A stretch of 64,000 bases of DNA from Steromphala cineraria (Eukaryota > Mollusca > Gastropoda > Trochida > Trochidae), in NCBI GenBank assembly GCA_916613615.1, contig OU744730.1, forward strand, positions 24,933,406-24,997,405. Direction: 5' to 3'. Numbering within the stretch: position 1 is the stretch's first letter; the number at the start of each line of letters is the position of its first letter. The translations under genes and the position numbers were made by a program. Below, piece by piece: positions 59,101-64,000 of this stretch. Under the pieces are notes generated by a model. That model had not been told where the DNA came from. It was given only the letters and a program-made list of their open reading frames with translations, and searched no databases.

Positions 59101-59295
59101 GACCAGGTGAAGGCAAAGTTGACAACTCGAACCCACAATAAGTCTACTGCTGTTCCGCGCGAGTACAATCCTCTTCCGACTGACGACCTGGATCGATACG
59201 ACTTTGAGGAAGACGGTTTTGAAACTGGAGGAGAGAATGATGACCTCCTGCATGAAACGGAAATCAAGAAATCTTCTTCTTGTGTTATTCAGTAG
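32020..59295 (+). CDS. Ankyrin-repeat protein with C-terminal CaaX box (19 exons, 740 aa)
   Basis: Joining 19 exons (listed individually) gives one 740-residue frame from the ATG at 32020 to the TAG at 59293-59295. Every border is AG/GT and every intron is phase 0. Residues about 75-600 are ankyrin-like, clearest at 268-306 (GATPLLYALVQGHGDMVQVLLDHGA), 500-539 (PPLHKAVLRGCYDIVEIL) and 540-573 (TALHYAYAMENGKELVDLMLDYGA); other repeats are degenerate. The tail (601-740) is not ankyrin: proline-rich, then RRRS, an acidic stretch, and KKSSSCVIQ. CVIQ is a CaaX box; Q at the last place favours farnesylation, so membrane anchoring is inferred. No kinase, SOCS-box or membrane segment was seen. I recognise no orthologue. 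Small exons may be missing in the long introns 1, 7 and 15, although the frame is already continuous. Confidence 0.88.
33181..33471. mobile_element. TA-flanked MITE (TACCGTATTTCCTC ends), intron 1
   Basis: Starts TACCGTATTTCCTCGAATAG and ends TTTGAGGAAATACGGTA, an inverted repeat with TA at both borders as for Tc1/mariner-type elements. The interior has repeated GGCGTCTATT/GGCGTGTATT words. Noncoding. Confidence 0.88.
34400..34740. repeat. Dispersed repeat R3, uninterrupted copy, intron 1
   Basis: Same family as the flanks of the foldback element at 5.2-5.99 kb. Here CTCGGAAAATACTATTATTT runs straight into AGGCACTCCTGTC, giving the empty site. Includes a perfect TGACGTCA (34420-34427). Confidence 0.6.
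34806..35230 (+). mobile_element. Tandem-repeat element (AGCTCATCTGGCC type), intron 1
   Basis: Begins TTAGCTCATCTGGCCTGTAAGG and contains about 2.5 units of 132-146 bases, each with CCAGAA(CC/GG), AAGGCCTAGAAAGCT, CTTGACTATTGAGGAT and CTAATAAGGGCCACAGGGGC. The plan (unique left end plus internal tandem units) resembles the nonautonomous Helitron-like elements common in molluscs. No clean right end was found. Confidence 0.7.
36135..36529. mobile_element. hAT-type MITE next to exon 2
   Basis: Perfect 8-base target duplication TTAATTAG (36127-36134 and 36530-36537). The ends TAGAGGTGTAACGATAC and GTATTGTTATACCTCTA are inverted repeats with few mismatches. The interior is rich in CGATACGATAC words. 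The right end lies 47 bases before exon 2, close to its branch-point zone. Confidence 0.92.
36577..36675 (+). CDS. Ankyrin gene exon 2 (residues 42-74)
   Basis: Acceptor TTGTAG, 33 codons (ESVEDAVKEVNPDRVLSLIS...), donor GTAAGA. Phase 0 at both ends. The acceptor has a poor pyrimidine tract, since a hAT MITE occupies the upstream intron. Confidence 0.88.
36764..36993 (+). mobile_element. CAGTCTAAG-type MITE, copy 1, intron 2
   Basis: Left end CAGTCTAAGTAAAGCTAGCC and right end GGCTAGGTTTACTTAGACTG. The family has terminal repeats of up to 60 bases with a GC-richer middle (GCTGACGCGACCCTCTAC). Relatives at 39391, 43578 and 44185, and a fragment at 15636. No clear target duplication. Confidence 0.88.
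37390..37777. mobile_element. Foldback-ended repeat with CRE palindromes, intron 2
   Basis: An inverted repeat at 37674-37713 and 37738-37774 (AATTATAGACTGGTGAATTC and its complement) closes a segment that also holds two perfect TGACGTCA sites (37557-37564, 37579-37586). The left border is uncertain. Confidence 0.5.
38330..38870. other. GC-richer intron 2 segment, unassigned
   Basis: Contains an A/G-rich stretch (about 38445-38480) and sequence of higher GC than its surroundings. It looks like inserted repeat DNA, but no ends or coding motifs were recognised. Confidence 0.3.
38895..39020 (+). CDS. Ankyrin gene exon 3 (residues 75-116)
   Basis: Acceptor ATTTGCAG, 42 codons, donor GTGAGA. Ends IYLLRNMGAQINVQDE, the outer helix and loop of an ankyrin repeat (L-L-x-x-G-A-x-I-N-x-x-D). 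Phase 0. Confidence 0.92.
39391..39632 (+). mobile_element. CAGTCTAAG-type MITE, copy 2, left-truncated, intron 3
   Basis: Begins inside the left terminal repeat (AATATTATCCGTTTCACTCC) and ends GTACTTAGACTG, 46 bases before exon 4. Confidence 0.88.
39679..39783 (+). CDS. Ankyrin gene exon 4 (residues 117-151)
   Basis: Acceptor CTTCCAG, 35 codons, donor GTAACC. Begins HGDTPLLKYL, matching the ankyrin G-x-T-P-L start. Phase 0. Confidence 0.93.
39899..40022 (+). mobile_element. SINE family 2, 3' half, intron 4
   Basis: Matches the 3' parts of 40963-41273 and 56547-56807 (GTGTTGCAGGCTTTCTCCAT, GATATAAGGGAAATAATCTTG, ending CAACTCACC). Confidence 0.75.
40139..40304. mobile_element. Palindromic MITE, left-truncated copy, intron 4
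   Basis: Core CCAATCAAATCATTTTCTCG and its complement CGAGAAAATGATTTGATTGG, followed by AAATCTAGCTTCTGAGCCCA and ending CATTCCCTG. The full copy is 57114-57350. Confidence 0.85.
40432..40512 (+). CDS. Ankyrin gene exon 5 (residues 152-178)
   Basis: Acceptor ATTTCCAG, 27 codons (NGEYPLETVTVSPDIPK...), donor GTAAGA. N-G-x-x-P-L fits a repeat start. The open frame beyond the donor runs into SINE sequence and is intron. Confidence 0.92.
40661..40836 (+). mobile_element. SINE family 2, 5' part, intron 5
   Basis: A tRNA-like head with a degraded B box (GGGATCAAATCC), then AACTTTGTCTGCAG, AGAACTGTTCTAC and TTTCAGCGCAGTACAACCCA. The 3' half is missing. Confidence 0.75.
40963..41273 (+). mobile_element. 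SINE family 2, near full-length, intron 5
   Basis: The tRNA-like head has an A-box-like GGATAGCGTGTTGGC and a perfect B box GGTTCGAATCC, then the family body (CAACTTTGTCTGCAGTAGAG, TTTCAGCGCAGTACAACCCA, GTGTTGCAGGCTTTCTCCAT). Confidence 0.88.
41329..41415 (+). CDS. Ankyrin gene exon 6 (residues 179-207)
   Basis: Acceptor TGTTTCAG, 29 codons (PGIWEAVEGDDAMNVRKLINQWC...), donor GTTTGT, which is weaker than most. The E-G-D-x-x-N-V-R-K-L-I pattern is that of a repeat's second helix. Confidence 0.9.
41738..42190 (+). mobile_element. Helitron-like repeat, short copy, intron 6
   Basis: Starts TATGTCTCCCCCCTAAGGGT with GGGAGACAT as an inverted partner. Near the end are GGGGGAGACATC, a perfect hairpin GTTTTTAC-GA-GTAAAAAC (42168-42185), and then ATTTAGT about ten bases later. 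Helitrons and their relatives end with a small hairpin just before the 3' terminus. It has the same ends as 54639-55972 but no tandem array. Confidence 0.65.
42216..42299 (+). CDS. Ankyrin gene exon 7 (residues 208-235)
   Basis: Acceptor GTTTTAG, 28 codons (GGKSLLQLSLDMGTESIIRVISG...), donor GTAAGA. Phase 0. Only about 25 bases separate the Helitron-like element from this acceptor. Confidence 0.92.
42656..42825. mobile_element. TA-flanked MITE (TACAGTAGAAC ends), intron 7
   Basis: TACAGTAGAACATGGATATA at the left and TATATCCGAGTTCTACTGTA at the right. TA borders and CAGTAGAAC ends are typical of mariner/Tigger-like elements. The interior repeats GGATATAGCGAACA. Confidence 0.88.
43578..43838 (+). 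mobile_element. CAGTCTAAG-type MITE, copy 3, full length, intron 7
   Basis: CAGTCTAAACCTAGCCTCAA to GGTTTACTTAGACTG. The inverted arms are about 60 bases and nearly identical, so this is one of the youngest copies. Confidence 0.92.
44185..44440 (+). mobile_element. CAGTCTAAG-type MITE, copy 4, intron 7
   Basis: From TGACTAAACCTAGCTTTGAT to GGTTTACTTAGACTG. The right arm is slightly shortened. Confidence 0.88.
44631..44726 (+). CDS. Ankyrin gene exon 8 (residues 236-267)
   Basis: Acceptor GTTTGCAG, 32 codons (EFAHGVLAGDTLTVKKLLSTRKK...), donor GTTGGT (weak). Contains A-x-x-G-D-x-x-x-V-K-K-L-L, a clear ankyrin helix pair. Confidence 0.92.
45229..45380 (+). repeat. Tandem duplication carrying decoy splice acceptors
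   Basis: Two units (45229-45303 and 45304-45380), nearly identical, each starting CTGTTGCTAGGGTGAT. The real exon 9 border is CTGTTGCCAGGGTGAC at 45381. The intron end and first bases of the exon thus appear three times. Using an upstream copy would add codons that soon meet TAA. A fainter older copy may lie at about 45170-45215. Confidence 0.92.
45391..45507 (+). CDS. Ankyrin gene exon 9 (residues 268-306)
   Basis: Acceptor TTGCCAG, 39 codons, donor GTACAT. The best ankyrin match of the protein: GATPLLYALVQGHGDMVQVLL then DHGARVDLG. Its codons are GC-richer than those of neighbouring exons. Confidence 0.95.
45541..45763. repeat. Tandem repeat in intron 9, three units
   Basis: GAAATCAGGAAAATATTGCT followed by TGAAAAAATCTTTTTCATCA occurs three times with CTTGACACAAAAATAACCCA at both outer ends. 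Units differ by a few bases. Confidence 0.85.
46441..46554 (+). CDS. Ankyrin gene exon 10 (residues 307-344)
   Basis: Acceptor TTTTGCAG, 38 codons (TDIPLYFAALGCQPPIEPNLL...), donor GTTGGT. T-D-x-P-L-x-x-A-A-L keeps the repeat start. Confidence 0.92.
47177..47281 (+). CDS. Ankyrin gene exon 11 (residues 345-379)
   Basis: Acceptor GTTACAG, 35 codons (GKNVLFHCIDMDVSPEVVEGILLKGSAY...), donor GTGAAT. Phase 0. Confidence 0.92.
47552..47638. repeat. Inverted repeat in intron 11
   Basis: GGTGAATCCAATGGTTTATT and its complement AATAAACCATTGGATTCACC flank about 40 bases that include GACGTTTCGACGTC. Hairpin MITE or remnant. Confidence 0.7.
48206..48274 (+). CDS. Ankyrin gene exon 12 (residues 380-402)
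   Basis: Acceptor TTCTCTAG, 23 codons (DNITPRQYAYQMSCDTIAEVIDK), donor GTAGGT. D-N-I-T-P-x-x-x-A is a short repeat; its second half may be in exon 13. A SINE begins 20 bases beyond the donor. Confidence 0.92.
48295..48733 (+). mobile_element. tRNA-derived SINE, family 1, intron 12
   Basis: A box TAGCTCAGTCGG and B box GGTTCGAATCC, both intact, followed by the family body and GCGCGCTATGTAAAAAATAT. Slightly deleted relative to 9401-9899 after the head. Confidence 0.92.
48962..49051 (+). CDS. Ankyrin gene exon 13 (residues 403-432)
   Basis: Acceptor ATTTTCAG, 30 codons (VVLRWIFHEYGPNRKILALHGYEYLP...), donor GTTGGG. Repeat pattern weak here. Confidence 0.9.
49495..49892. mobile_element. Second TTAA MITE family, intron 13
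   Basis: TTAAAGGCATCACTCGAGCGG at the left and CCGCTCGAATAGTCCCTTTAA at the right; TTAA at both borders. The ends are imperfect inverted repeats. The interior is unlike the 3476-type family. Confidence 0.8.
49964..50035 (+). CDS. Ankyrin gene exon 14 (residues 433-456)
   Basis: Acceptor TTCTGCAG, 24 codons (DLDTSRIDEELPGETFFRIL...), donor GTAGGG. Linker-like, acidic. Confidence 0.9.
50516..50644 (+). CDS. Ankyrin gene exon 15 (residues 457-499)
   Basis: Acceptor GTTCCAG, 43 codons (HRIIQFHDAVEDCDLDAVRMLLYF...), donor GTCAGT. D-A-V-x-x-x-D-L-D-A-V-R-M-L-L restarts the ankyrin pattern. Confidence 0.92.
50977..51196. mobile_element. Third TTAA MITE family, intron 15
   Basis: TTAATGGGACAGTCCTATCAG and its complement CTGATAGGACTGTCCCTTTAA, about 220 bases apart. 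TTAA borders. Confidence 0.85.
51333..51541. repeat. Near-identical inverted repeat, intron 15
   Basis: Arms 51333-51387 and 51484-51541 (AATGACAATAATGCTGAGGA ... TTCATTGTATGC) are identical except for a 3-base indel, around a 96-base spacer. CATTGCCTGTCA also occurs beside both arms. Looks like a recent inverted duplication rather than a known MITE. Confidence 0.88.
54639..55972 (+). mobile_element. Helitron-like element with 171-base tandem array, intron 15
   Basis: The left end TATGTCCCCCGAAATATTTT folds with CGGGAGACATA. The centre is about seven units of about 171 bases, each with CTCAAAAACCGTTCAATAT, TGGTATGTG(C/G)TTAGA and TTTCCATGGAAAC. The right end has GCGGGGGACATC, a perfect hairpin GTGCAT-CAC-ATGCAC (55948-55962), then CTAG at 55969-55972 followed by T. 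A hairpin a few bases before CTRR and T is the classic Helitron 3' end. No Rep/helicase is present, so it is nonautonomous. Confidence 0.8.
56360..56479 (+). CDS. Ankyrin gene exon 16 (residues 500-539)
   Basis: Acceptor GTGTTCAG, 40 codons, donor GTGAAG. GQPPLHKAVLRGCYDIVEIL is a textbook ankyrin start and helix 1-2. Confidence 0.95.
56547..56807 (+). mobile_element. SINE family 2 with perfect target duplication, intron 16
   Basis: Flanked by the 13-base direct repeat CTTTGGGTTTATG (56534-56546 and 56808-56820). 5'-truncated within the tRNA head; ends in a CTCAC repeat tail. Length and duplication show LINE-driven target-primed insertion. Confidence 0.92.
57114..57350. mobile_element. Palindromic MITE, full copy, intron 16
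   Basis: Starts CAGGGTACGAAC and ends TTGTACCCTG. The arms carry GCTAACTCCACT.AATCTGTA and AGAAGCTAGATTC and their complements; the centre has CCAATCAAATCATTTTCTCG and complement. The whole element folds back on itself. The right end lies 36 bases before exon 17. Confidence 0.9.
57386..57487 (+). CDS. Ankyrin gene exon 17 (residues 540-573)
   Basis: Acceptor TGTTTCAG, 34 codons, donor GTACAT. TALHYAYAMENGKELVDLML then DYGAS is a full repeat. Confidence 0.95.
57790..58243 (+). mobile_element. tRNA-derived SINE, family 1, 5'-truncated, intron 17
   Basis: Lacks the A box. The B box is mutated to GGTTAGAATCC. The body matches 9401-9899 closely, ending GCGGGCTATATAAATATTC. Confidence 0.9.
58486..58566 (+). 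CDS. Ankyrin gene exon 18 (residues 574-600)
   Basis: Acceptor GTGTAG, 27 codons (DGRSPLAFKDRRGQSLMEGL...), donor GTAGGT. D-G-R-S-P-L starts a last, partial repeat that caps the array. Confidence 0.93.
58873..59295 (+). CDS. Ankyrin gene exon 19, terminal (residues 601-740)
   Basis: Acceptor CCGTTGCAG, 140 codons and TAG. Proline-rich start (PFAVPMPIPII), basic RRRSLPDAK, an acidic D/E segment (DDLDRYDFEEDGFETGG), then ETEIKKSSSCVIQ at the stop. The tail has no ankyrin pattern and is probably flexible. C-V-I-Q is a CaaX prenylation box preceded by two lysines. Confidence 0.94.
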   Translation, partial: DFTNIEPDPFAVPMPIPIIGYLLNCTHTHHRQGQLTHKMAALPNASQPRRRSLPDAKINKVISKSATIASHIASLPDQVKAKLTTRTHNKSTAVPREYNPLPTDDLDRYDFEEDGFETGGENDDLLHETEIKKSSSCVIQ

Positions 59296-60220
59296 ATCAA
59301 CATGCGAATTGACTTCCTTAATATTGCATTAGCTTGATTGTTTTCATTTAATATTTCGTATTTTCCAAATAAACAAGGGATGAACGCTCTACATGCTAAT
59401 GTAGTAACATGAACTATTTCTCTTTTGTAGCCAATCATGGATAGTCACTGCTCTAAATTATTTATGACGAAGTAAACAATTAATGTGGCTCGTAACAGGA
59501 AATTTTATATCAAATTTCAACATTTTAAATTCTCTTTTCATCTTACAATGCCGTTTGAATTTTATTTTATTGATTTATTGGAATTTTGTTGTTGTTTTAC
59601 ACTGATTCTCCTTTTTTTCAAAATCTTATTCAATCCCAACAATTTTAAATCTGAATGTATAAGAATCATATAGATTAATTAACTCTGAATAAAAATTGGA
59701 AACAGAGGCATTTTAAATTGATTCAGTCCTTTCATAATATATTCCATGTCAAGATAAGGTATTCAAACAGACATTGTATTTCCTGGAGGTTTTTTATTAC
59801 TTTCATTTTTAATGACATGAGGTTTAATGTCTGCCATTGAACATCTTTCCTTGTAGTCCTTGTGTTTATGATCATCATAAAGATTAGTTGTCTTGAAAAC
59901 AGCGTTTTTTAAGGGCAGGCTTTTTGGCCAATGAACCTTTTAATCATCTATTATTATTTATTTTGTATTCTCCAGCAGTTATTTGGGGAGTGTGCATTGA
60001 ATCTCATTTTGTGATATGTATTTATTGATCAGAATATAATATTTATGTCAAGTTGTGCATGTTTTTCATGAGTGTGTATTATATTGTTATTCATGTGCAT
60101 ATTTATCTTGACCTCTAGTCCCAATATACATGTTATTTTACAATGTTGACATATTAGTCCCAAAACCATTTATGTTATTGTAAATGAAGTTAAAAATAAA
60201 AGGAGTTTTATTCACAAGAA
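59296..60220 (+). other. Probable 3' UTR with several poly(A) signals
   Basis: AATAAA occurs at 59368-59373, 59688-59693 and 60195-60200. T-rich, noncoding sequence in between. Which signal is used cannot be told from sequence alone. Confidence 0.55.
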
Positions 60221-62960
60221 TGTTTTTTAAATTATGTTTAAGCTTTCATTGTGTTTATTCAAAGAATGAAATGAAGACATGCCATAGATCTAAAAAAAAT
60301 TACTTATCTGCCTTTCCTCATAAAAATGATTACAAATGACAAGCCAATTACATATTGAACAATTGTAGTATTTTCTAATACAGTACAGTTTTCGGTACCC
60401 TAAAATGTTCATTGCATCAAAATAAATTATCAAAAAATATTATCTAAAAATCAAAACTTAAAGAATAGGTTTTCTTTACATTCATTTGTAATATTCTATC
60501 ATGTATTAAAATTTTAATTATTGATGGTGTACAATGGCCCAGCTGAGTTTGCGTACATATAAATCATTAATTGAATATATGTCAGGGGGTTTATGAATTG
60601 TTCAGATTTTTGAAGAATTGATAGTGAATGATAATATGCTTAAGTCTAAATAGTCTTACCATTGCTTAAATTGAAATTAATATATATATCATCACCCATC
60701 TGTATTTGTTTGTTCATACAAGATTGTTTTGTTTCATGAAATACCATTGTCTGTTTCTTTAAAGTTCAAAGGTGAATAATTGAACAAGAACAACAAATGG
60801 AAAATTATTGTTGGTGCCCTGTCAGTTAAAATCAGAAAGAAAAACCAATATAAAATCTTGTAATGAATTCACATTTGATTATCTTGTAATGAATTCACAC
60901 TTGATTATTCCTTTCATGTATATGTTGCAAGTTCAGAAAGCTTTTCATAAGAACAATTTATGAATTTGTAGCTGTTTTCCAAGACGAAATGGGTACCTTA
61001 TGTACGAGGTCGCCTTTTAAATTTAAATATACGGTAATCAAACTATCAAGAAACGGACCATTATTATTCAGTTTTCTATTGAAGTTTTTCCCATGAGGTT
61101 ACAACTATTGTGTGAATGTGTAAATAGTTTTACAATTTCTTGAATACAGGCCAAAGTTCCTTCCCAGTGGGCACCAAGGGTGTATTCAATAGTTGTGCGA
61201 TTACGCTAACTACCCATTTATTCTGCTAGGTAGTGTTTTAGGTTTGGGCAAACTAAACGTCAAGAATTTTATTCAAGAATATGGCATATACTTTGAGCTG
61301 TATATTTAGATTCAAATGCAAGGGTGGCAATCTTTTTTTAAGGCTGCTTTAAAATAAAACAGACAAATTGTTCTTCGCTTAACTTCTCTCTTCCCCTCCC
61401 CCCAATCCATCCAGAGCACATCGATGCAAAGTTGTAACGTATGGATTTTTAGAGCTGAAATGCAAGGGAGATGGCTCATGCTTATCTTTCAGATTCAGAA
61501 GATTAAAAGGGCGTTAATCCGCATGGGGGTTTACTTGATTTGCTTGCCAGCCAAGTAGTTTTTTAGCAAGGAAAGGTCAGTGGTTGTTGTTGAAAATGTT
61601 CCCTTTTACAGGAAAGATGAGTGATGTGATAATTAAGTGATGAACTATTTGTCTGGCGTTCATAACCATTTTTCTTGCAAAACTGAGACAAAGACTTTTA
61701 AGCTCATTAGTATGTTAGCTAGTTGATTGTCCTTGCTATTATATATATATATATATAGAGGTGACATGTATCAGGTTCATTAACCATTGTACAGATATTC
61801 ACAATATTTTGGAGTTGTGACTTTTCTTCCACAACTGTGATGCTTTTTATTGCATTTTGGGCTTGTGCAATTTTCTGCTTTAAACTATTAAAGTATCAAT
61901 GTTTTATGACCAGTGTCTTTGTGCAATCAATCCTTGAATATTTGTCTAGTACGTACAAATACGCAATGTGATCCAGATTTAAAATGTTGTTTATATACTG
62001 ATGCATTGTTTTTATGGTTTGTACATATACACTTGTAAACAAATTGACCATGTCAATTCAGTGTTAATATTATTTGTCATTAAGTAATCTAGGTTTTAAT
62101 ATTGGGTAAAAGGGATTACTCCATTTTGTTATTGCTAATTTTATCAACTCTTAAATAAAAGTGACTGTTATTATCAACTTTTGGTAGGAAAACTTTTTTT
62201 TATCAAATTTCTTGAAAAATATTGGACAATTAAAACCTTAAACACTCCTTGCGTCTTACCTTACAAAACCAAGCATAGTATCTTCTTGACTGTATTTAAT
62301 ACATGGAGCTATGATAACATTGCAATCAACAAATGGTTTCATCTTTTCAAGTTGCCTCATTGTCTCATGTAGAGTTTGAATGAAAGACTGAAAATTCTCT
62401 TTCATTTCCAAACCTTGTGTTGTGATATCACAGTATTCAACCAACTAGTGTAGGTTCAGTAACAGGCAGCATTATAGTCTTAATAACCCTTTCAGGATTT
62501 ATTTCTTTGCAGAAATTCATTTCAATATTTTCTTCATGTGATATTTCTGAATCTGCCTCTCATTAAAAAAATTGCAGTTTGAGTATCAGTTCATGAAGCC
62601 TTAAAGGCTAATGAAATGGTATGGCATTAATACTTTTTGGCTTTCAAACCCTTTATAACTTTTGGAAAACTTAATGTAACTTTACCTGATATGTAACGAA
62701 GCTTGATGAGATGCAGAGCCAATTGTACTTTGTCCCTAGTTAGACCAGAGCATTACCTTGTGATGACCACAGTATTTCATTTCAAAGTCCCATTGAAGTT
62801 CACACAATAAGTTGGAGAGAATATGTTAGATTCATCCTACTGTAGATGTGAACTTAAACCACAGTATTCTCATTGTGTTATTTTTAGTGTGCCAAGCACA
62901 TGACAATGCTATTAAATTGTGCAATCAACATTTGTGTTTGTCTTTTATGATATCTTTGCG
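60221..62960. other. Intergenic, no gene seen
   Basis: AT-rich. A 29-base direct duplication (ATCTTGTAATGAATTCACA, twice at 60855-60907) and a TA run at 61739-61757 are the only structures noted. Confidence 0.35.
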
Positions 62961-62967
62961 AGTGAGA

Positions 62968-63105
62968 GATATACCCCATTTCCCTTGGTGTATCACTCAA
63001 TACACCTGCTGTTTGAATCGTTGATCTGTGAGGCGTAGCAAAGCAGAGAAACCCTGATTCAAACAGGTGTATTGAGTGATGCACCGAGGGAAGTGTGGGT
63101 ATATC
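62968..63105. repeat. Foldback element near the right end
   Basis: GATATACCCC.....CCCTTGGTG, TCACTCAATACACCTG and GTTTGAATC at the left are mirrored by GATTCAAACAGGTGTATTGA and GGGTATATC at the right, around about 35 bases. Confidence 0.8.
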
Positions 63106-63663
63106 TGACTTAAGTCTTAAGTCCGTTTATTTGCCAAAGCTGAAGATCTCTTCACTTGACTAAGTTTAGATGTACAAAAAGAGAAGTTGTATTAGAAAAG
63201 TAGAGTACACAGAAAGTAGAGGTGTATCGGTCAATATACCTACAGTTAGAACAAAGGAAGCGATAGCAACGAGACCGGAAGTGGGGTATAAATGTTATTT
63301 CTCAAAACGTCTTTGCCTATCCAAACATTACTTGGAAATAGACTTCATAAATAATGCTGCATCTGCCCTATTTTGCAACATTTATAAGGAATGGTGGGCT
63401 CAAAGAAGACTGAATGTGCAAATTGGTAGGAGTTACTTGCCCATGGCTTAAATATGCCAATGATCTTCCCTGGAGGCCTGAACTTATTTATTTATATATA
63501 GCAATCATTCCACCTTTCTGTGCAAATTTCAAGATGGATCAACTATTTCTTTCATTTCTATCTACAAATTTAAATCACAATATGAGAAAGATATCATTTC
63601 CGAAAATTTGAGTTTACAATATCAGTTGTTTGATGAAGGAGCAGTTTAAAAAATCTTGGAAAA

Positions 63664-64000
63664 ATGAATGAGACAATGAAAATTATAAAACAAGCAGCTG
63701 ACATGGTCGAGCTATATCCCCCCGCAAATTGTACAACATATATAGGTTTTCCTTATCATATTGCTGATTCAGTTTTGTCGCACAAAATATCAAAAAATTT
63801 CAAAGATATGAAGGTAACTGTTCTAATCAAAAAACTTAATGATACCAACTTTATGTTCACCGTTGGGCATAATTTGAGTAACATGACAAAATTAAAATCA
63901 AACAAAAAAATCTATGTATTTGGATCTCCAAGATCAATTCGATCATATGTAAACAAACATATTTTCAAAATTGTTCTTCATGACACACCTTCCTGTGATT
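63664..64000 (+). CDS. Unidentified ORF open at the right edge
   Basis: ATG at 63664 is followed by 112 codons without a stop to the end of the window, in sequence that is otherwise stop-rich. An in-frame TGA lies 33 bases upstream, so this ATG is the natural start of an unspliced ORF. The product begins MNETMKIIKQAADMVELYPP and is rich in K, N and I, with no signal peptide, membrane segment or motif that I recognise. It could be a host gene, a retroelement or another mobile-element gene. A preceding 93-codon ORF (63170-63451) in another frame may be unrelated. Confidence 0.45.
   Translation, partial: MNETMKIIKQAADMVELYPPANCTTYIGFPYHIADSVLSHKISKNFKDMKVTVLIKKLNDTNFMFTVGHNLSNMTKLKSNKKIYVFGSPRSIRSYVNKHIFKIVLHDTPSCD

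Noticed and set aside
58959..59267. 102- and 75-residue minus-strand ORFs
   Set aside because: Antisense shadows of the terminal exon of the ankyrin gene.
61739..61757. Possible TATA promoter
   Set aside because: It is a TA dinucleotide run with no gene start nearby.
63170..63611. 93- and 65-residue overlapping plus-strand ORFs before the edge ORF
   Set aside because: Different frames, short, no motif, and no join with the 63664 ORF by a convincing splice pair. Kept out of the gene list.
1..64000. CRISPR array, operon or phage-type system
   Set aside because: The window has spliced genes, SINEs, LINEs and MITEs. The tandem repeats have no spacer structure and there is no sign of prokaryotic gene organisation.

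Overview
The window is eukaryotic, AT-rich and intron-rich, and crowded with animal-type transposable elements (LINEs, tRNA-derived SINEs, TTAA MITEs, hAT and mariner MITEs, Helitron-like repeats with internal tandem arrays). That repeat mix fits a lophotrochozoan, most likely a bivalve or other mollusc. This is an inference from repeat style; no diagnostic gene was available.

Layout. (1) Positions 1-293, minus strand: the 5' part of an intronless coiled-coil ORF that runs off the left edge. (2) About 0.3-28.3 kb: no conventional gene found. The region holds diverged blocks of a roughly 9-10 kb tandem duplication (10.17, 19.23 and 28.19 kb carry the same conserved block), seven copies of one TTAA-flanked MITE, three long foldback palindromes, LINE fragments at 7.1 and 16.2 kb, hAT/MULE-like MITEs and a SINE. 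(3) 28.4-30.7 kb: a degenerate LINE reverse transcriptase, minus strand, split by a MITE. (4) 30.85-31.54 kb: a huge ACT/TAC triplet repeat, open on both strands. (5) 32,020-59,295, plus strand: the one convincing host gene, a 19-exon, 740-residue ankyrin-repeat protein. Every intron is phase 0 and the protein ends in a CaaX box (C-V-I-Q). Its introns carry nearly all other repeats on the right side. (6) 59.3-64 kb: 3' UTR and intergenic DNA, then a foldback repeat and an unidentified ORF open at the right edge.

The ankyrin gene was assembled by eye. All 19 exons have AG/GT borders and join in frame without a stop, with about one ankyrin-like repeat per exon in the middle of the protein. No known orthologue was recognised. 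Most of the remaining annotation is transposon archaeology: empty sites, target duplications and reciprocal nesting that can be read directly from the sequence.
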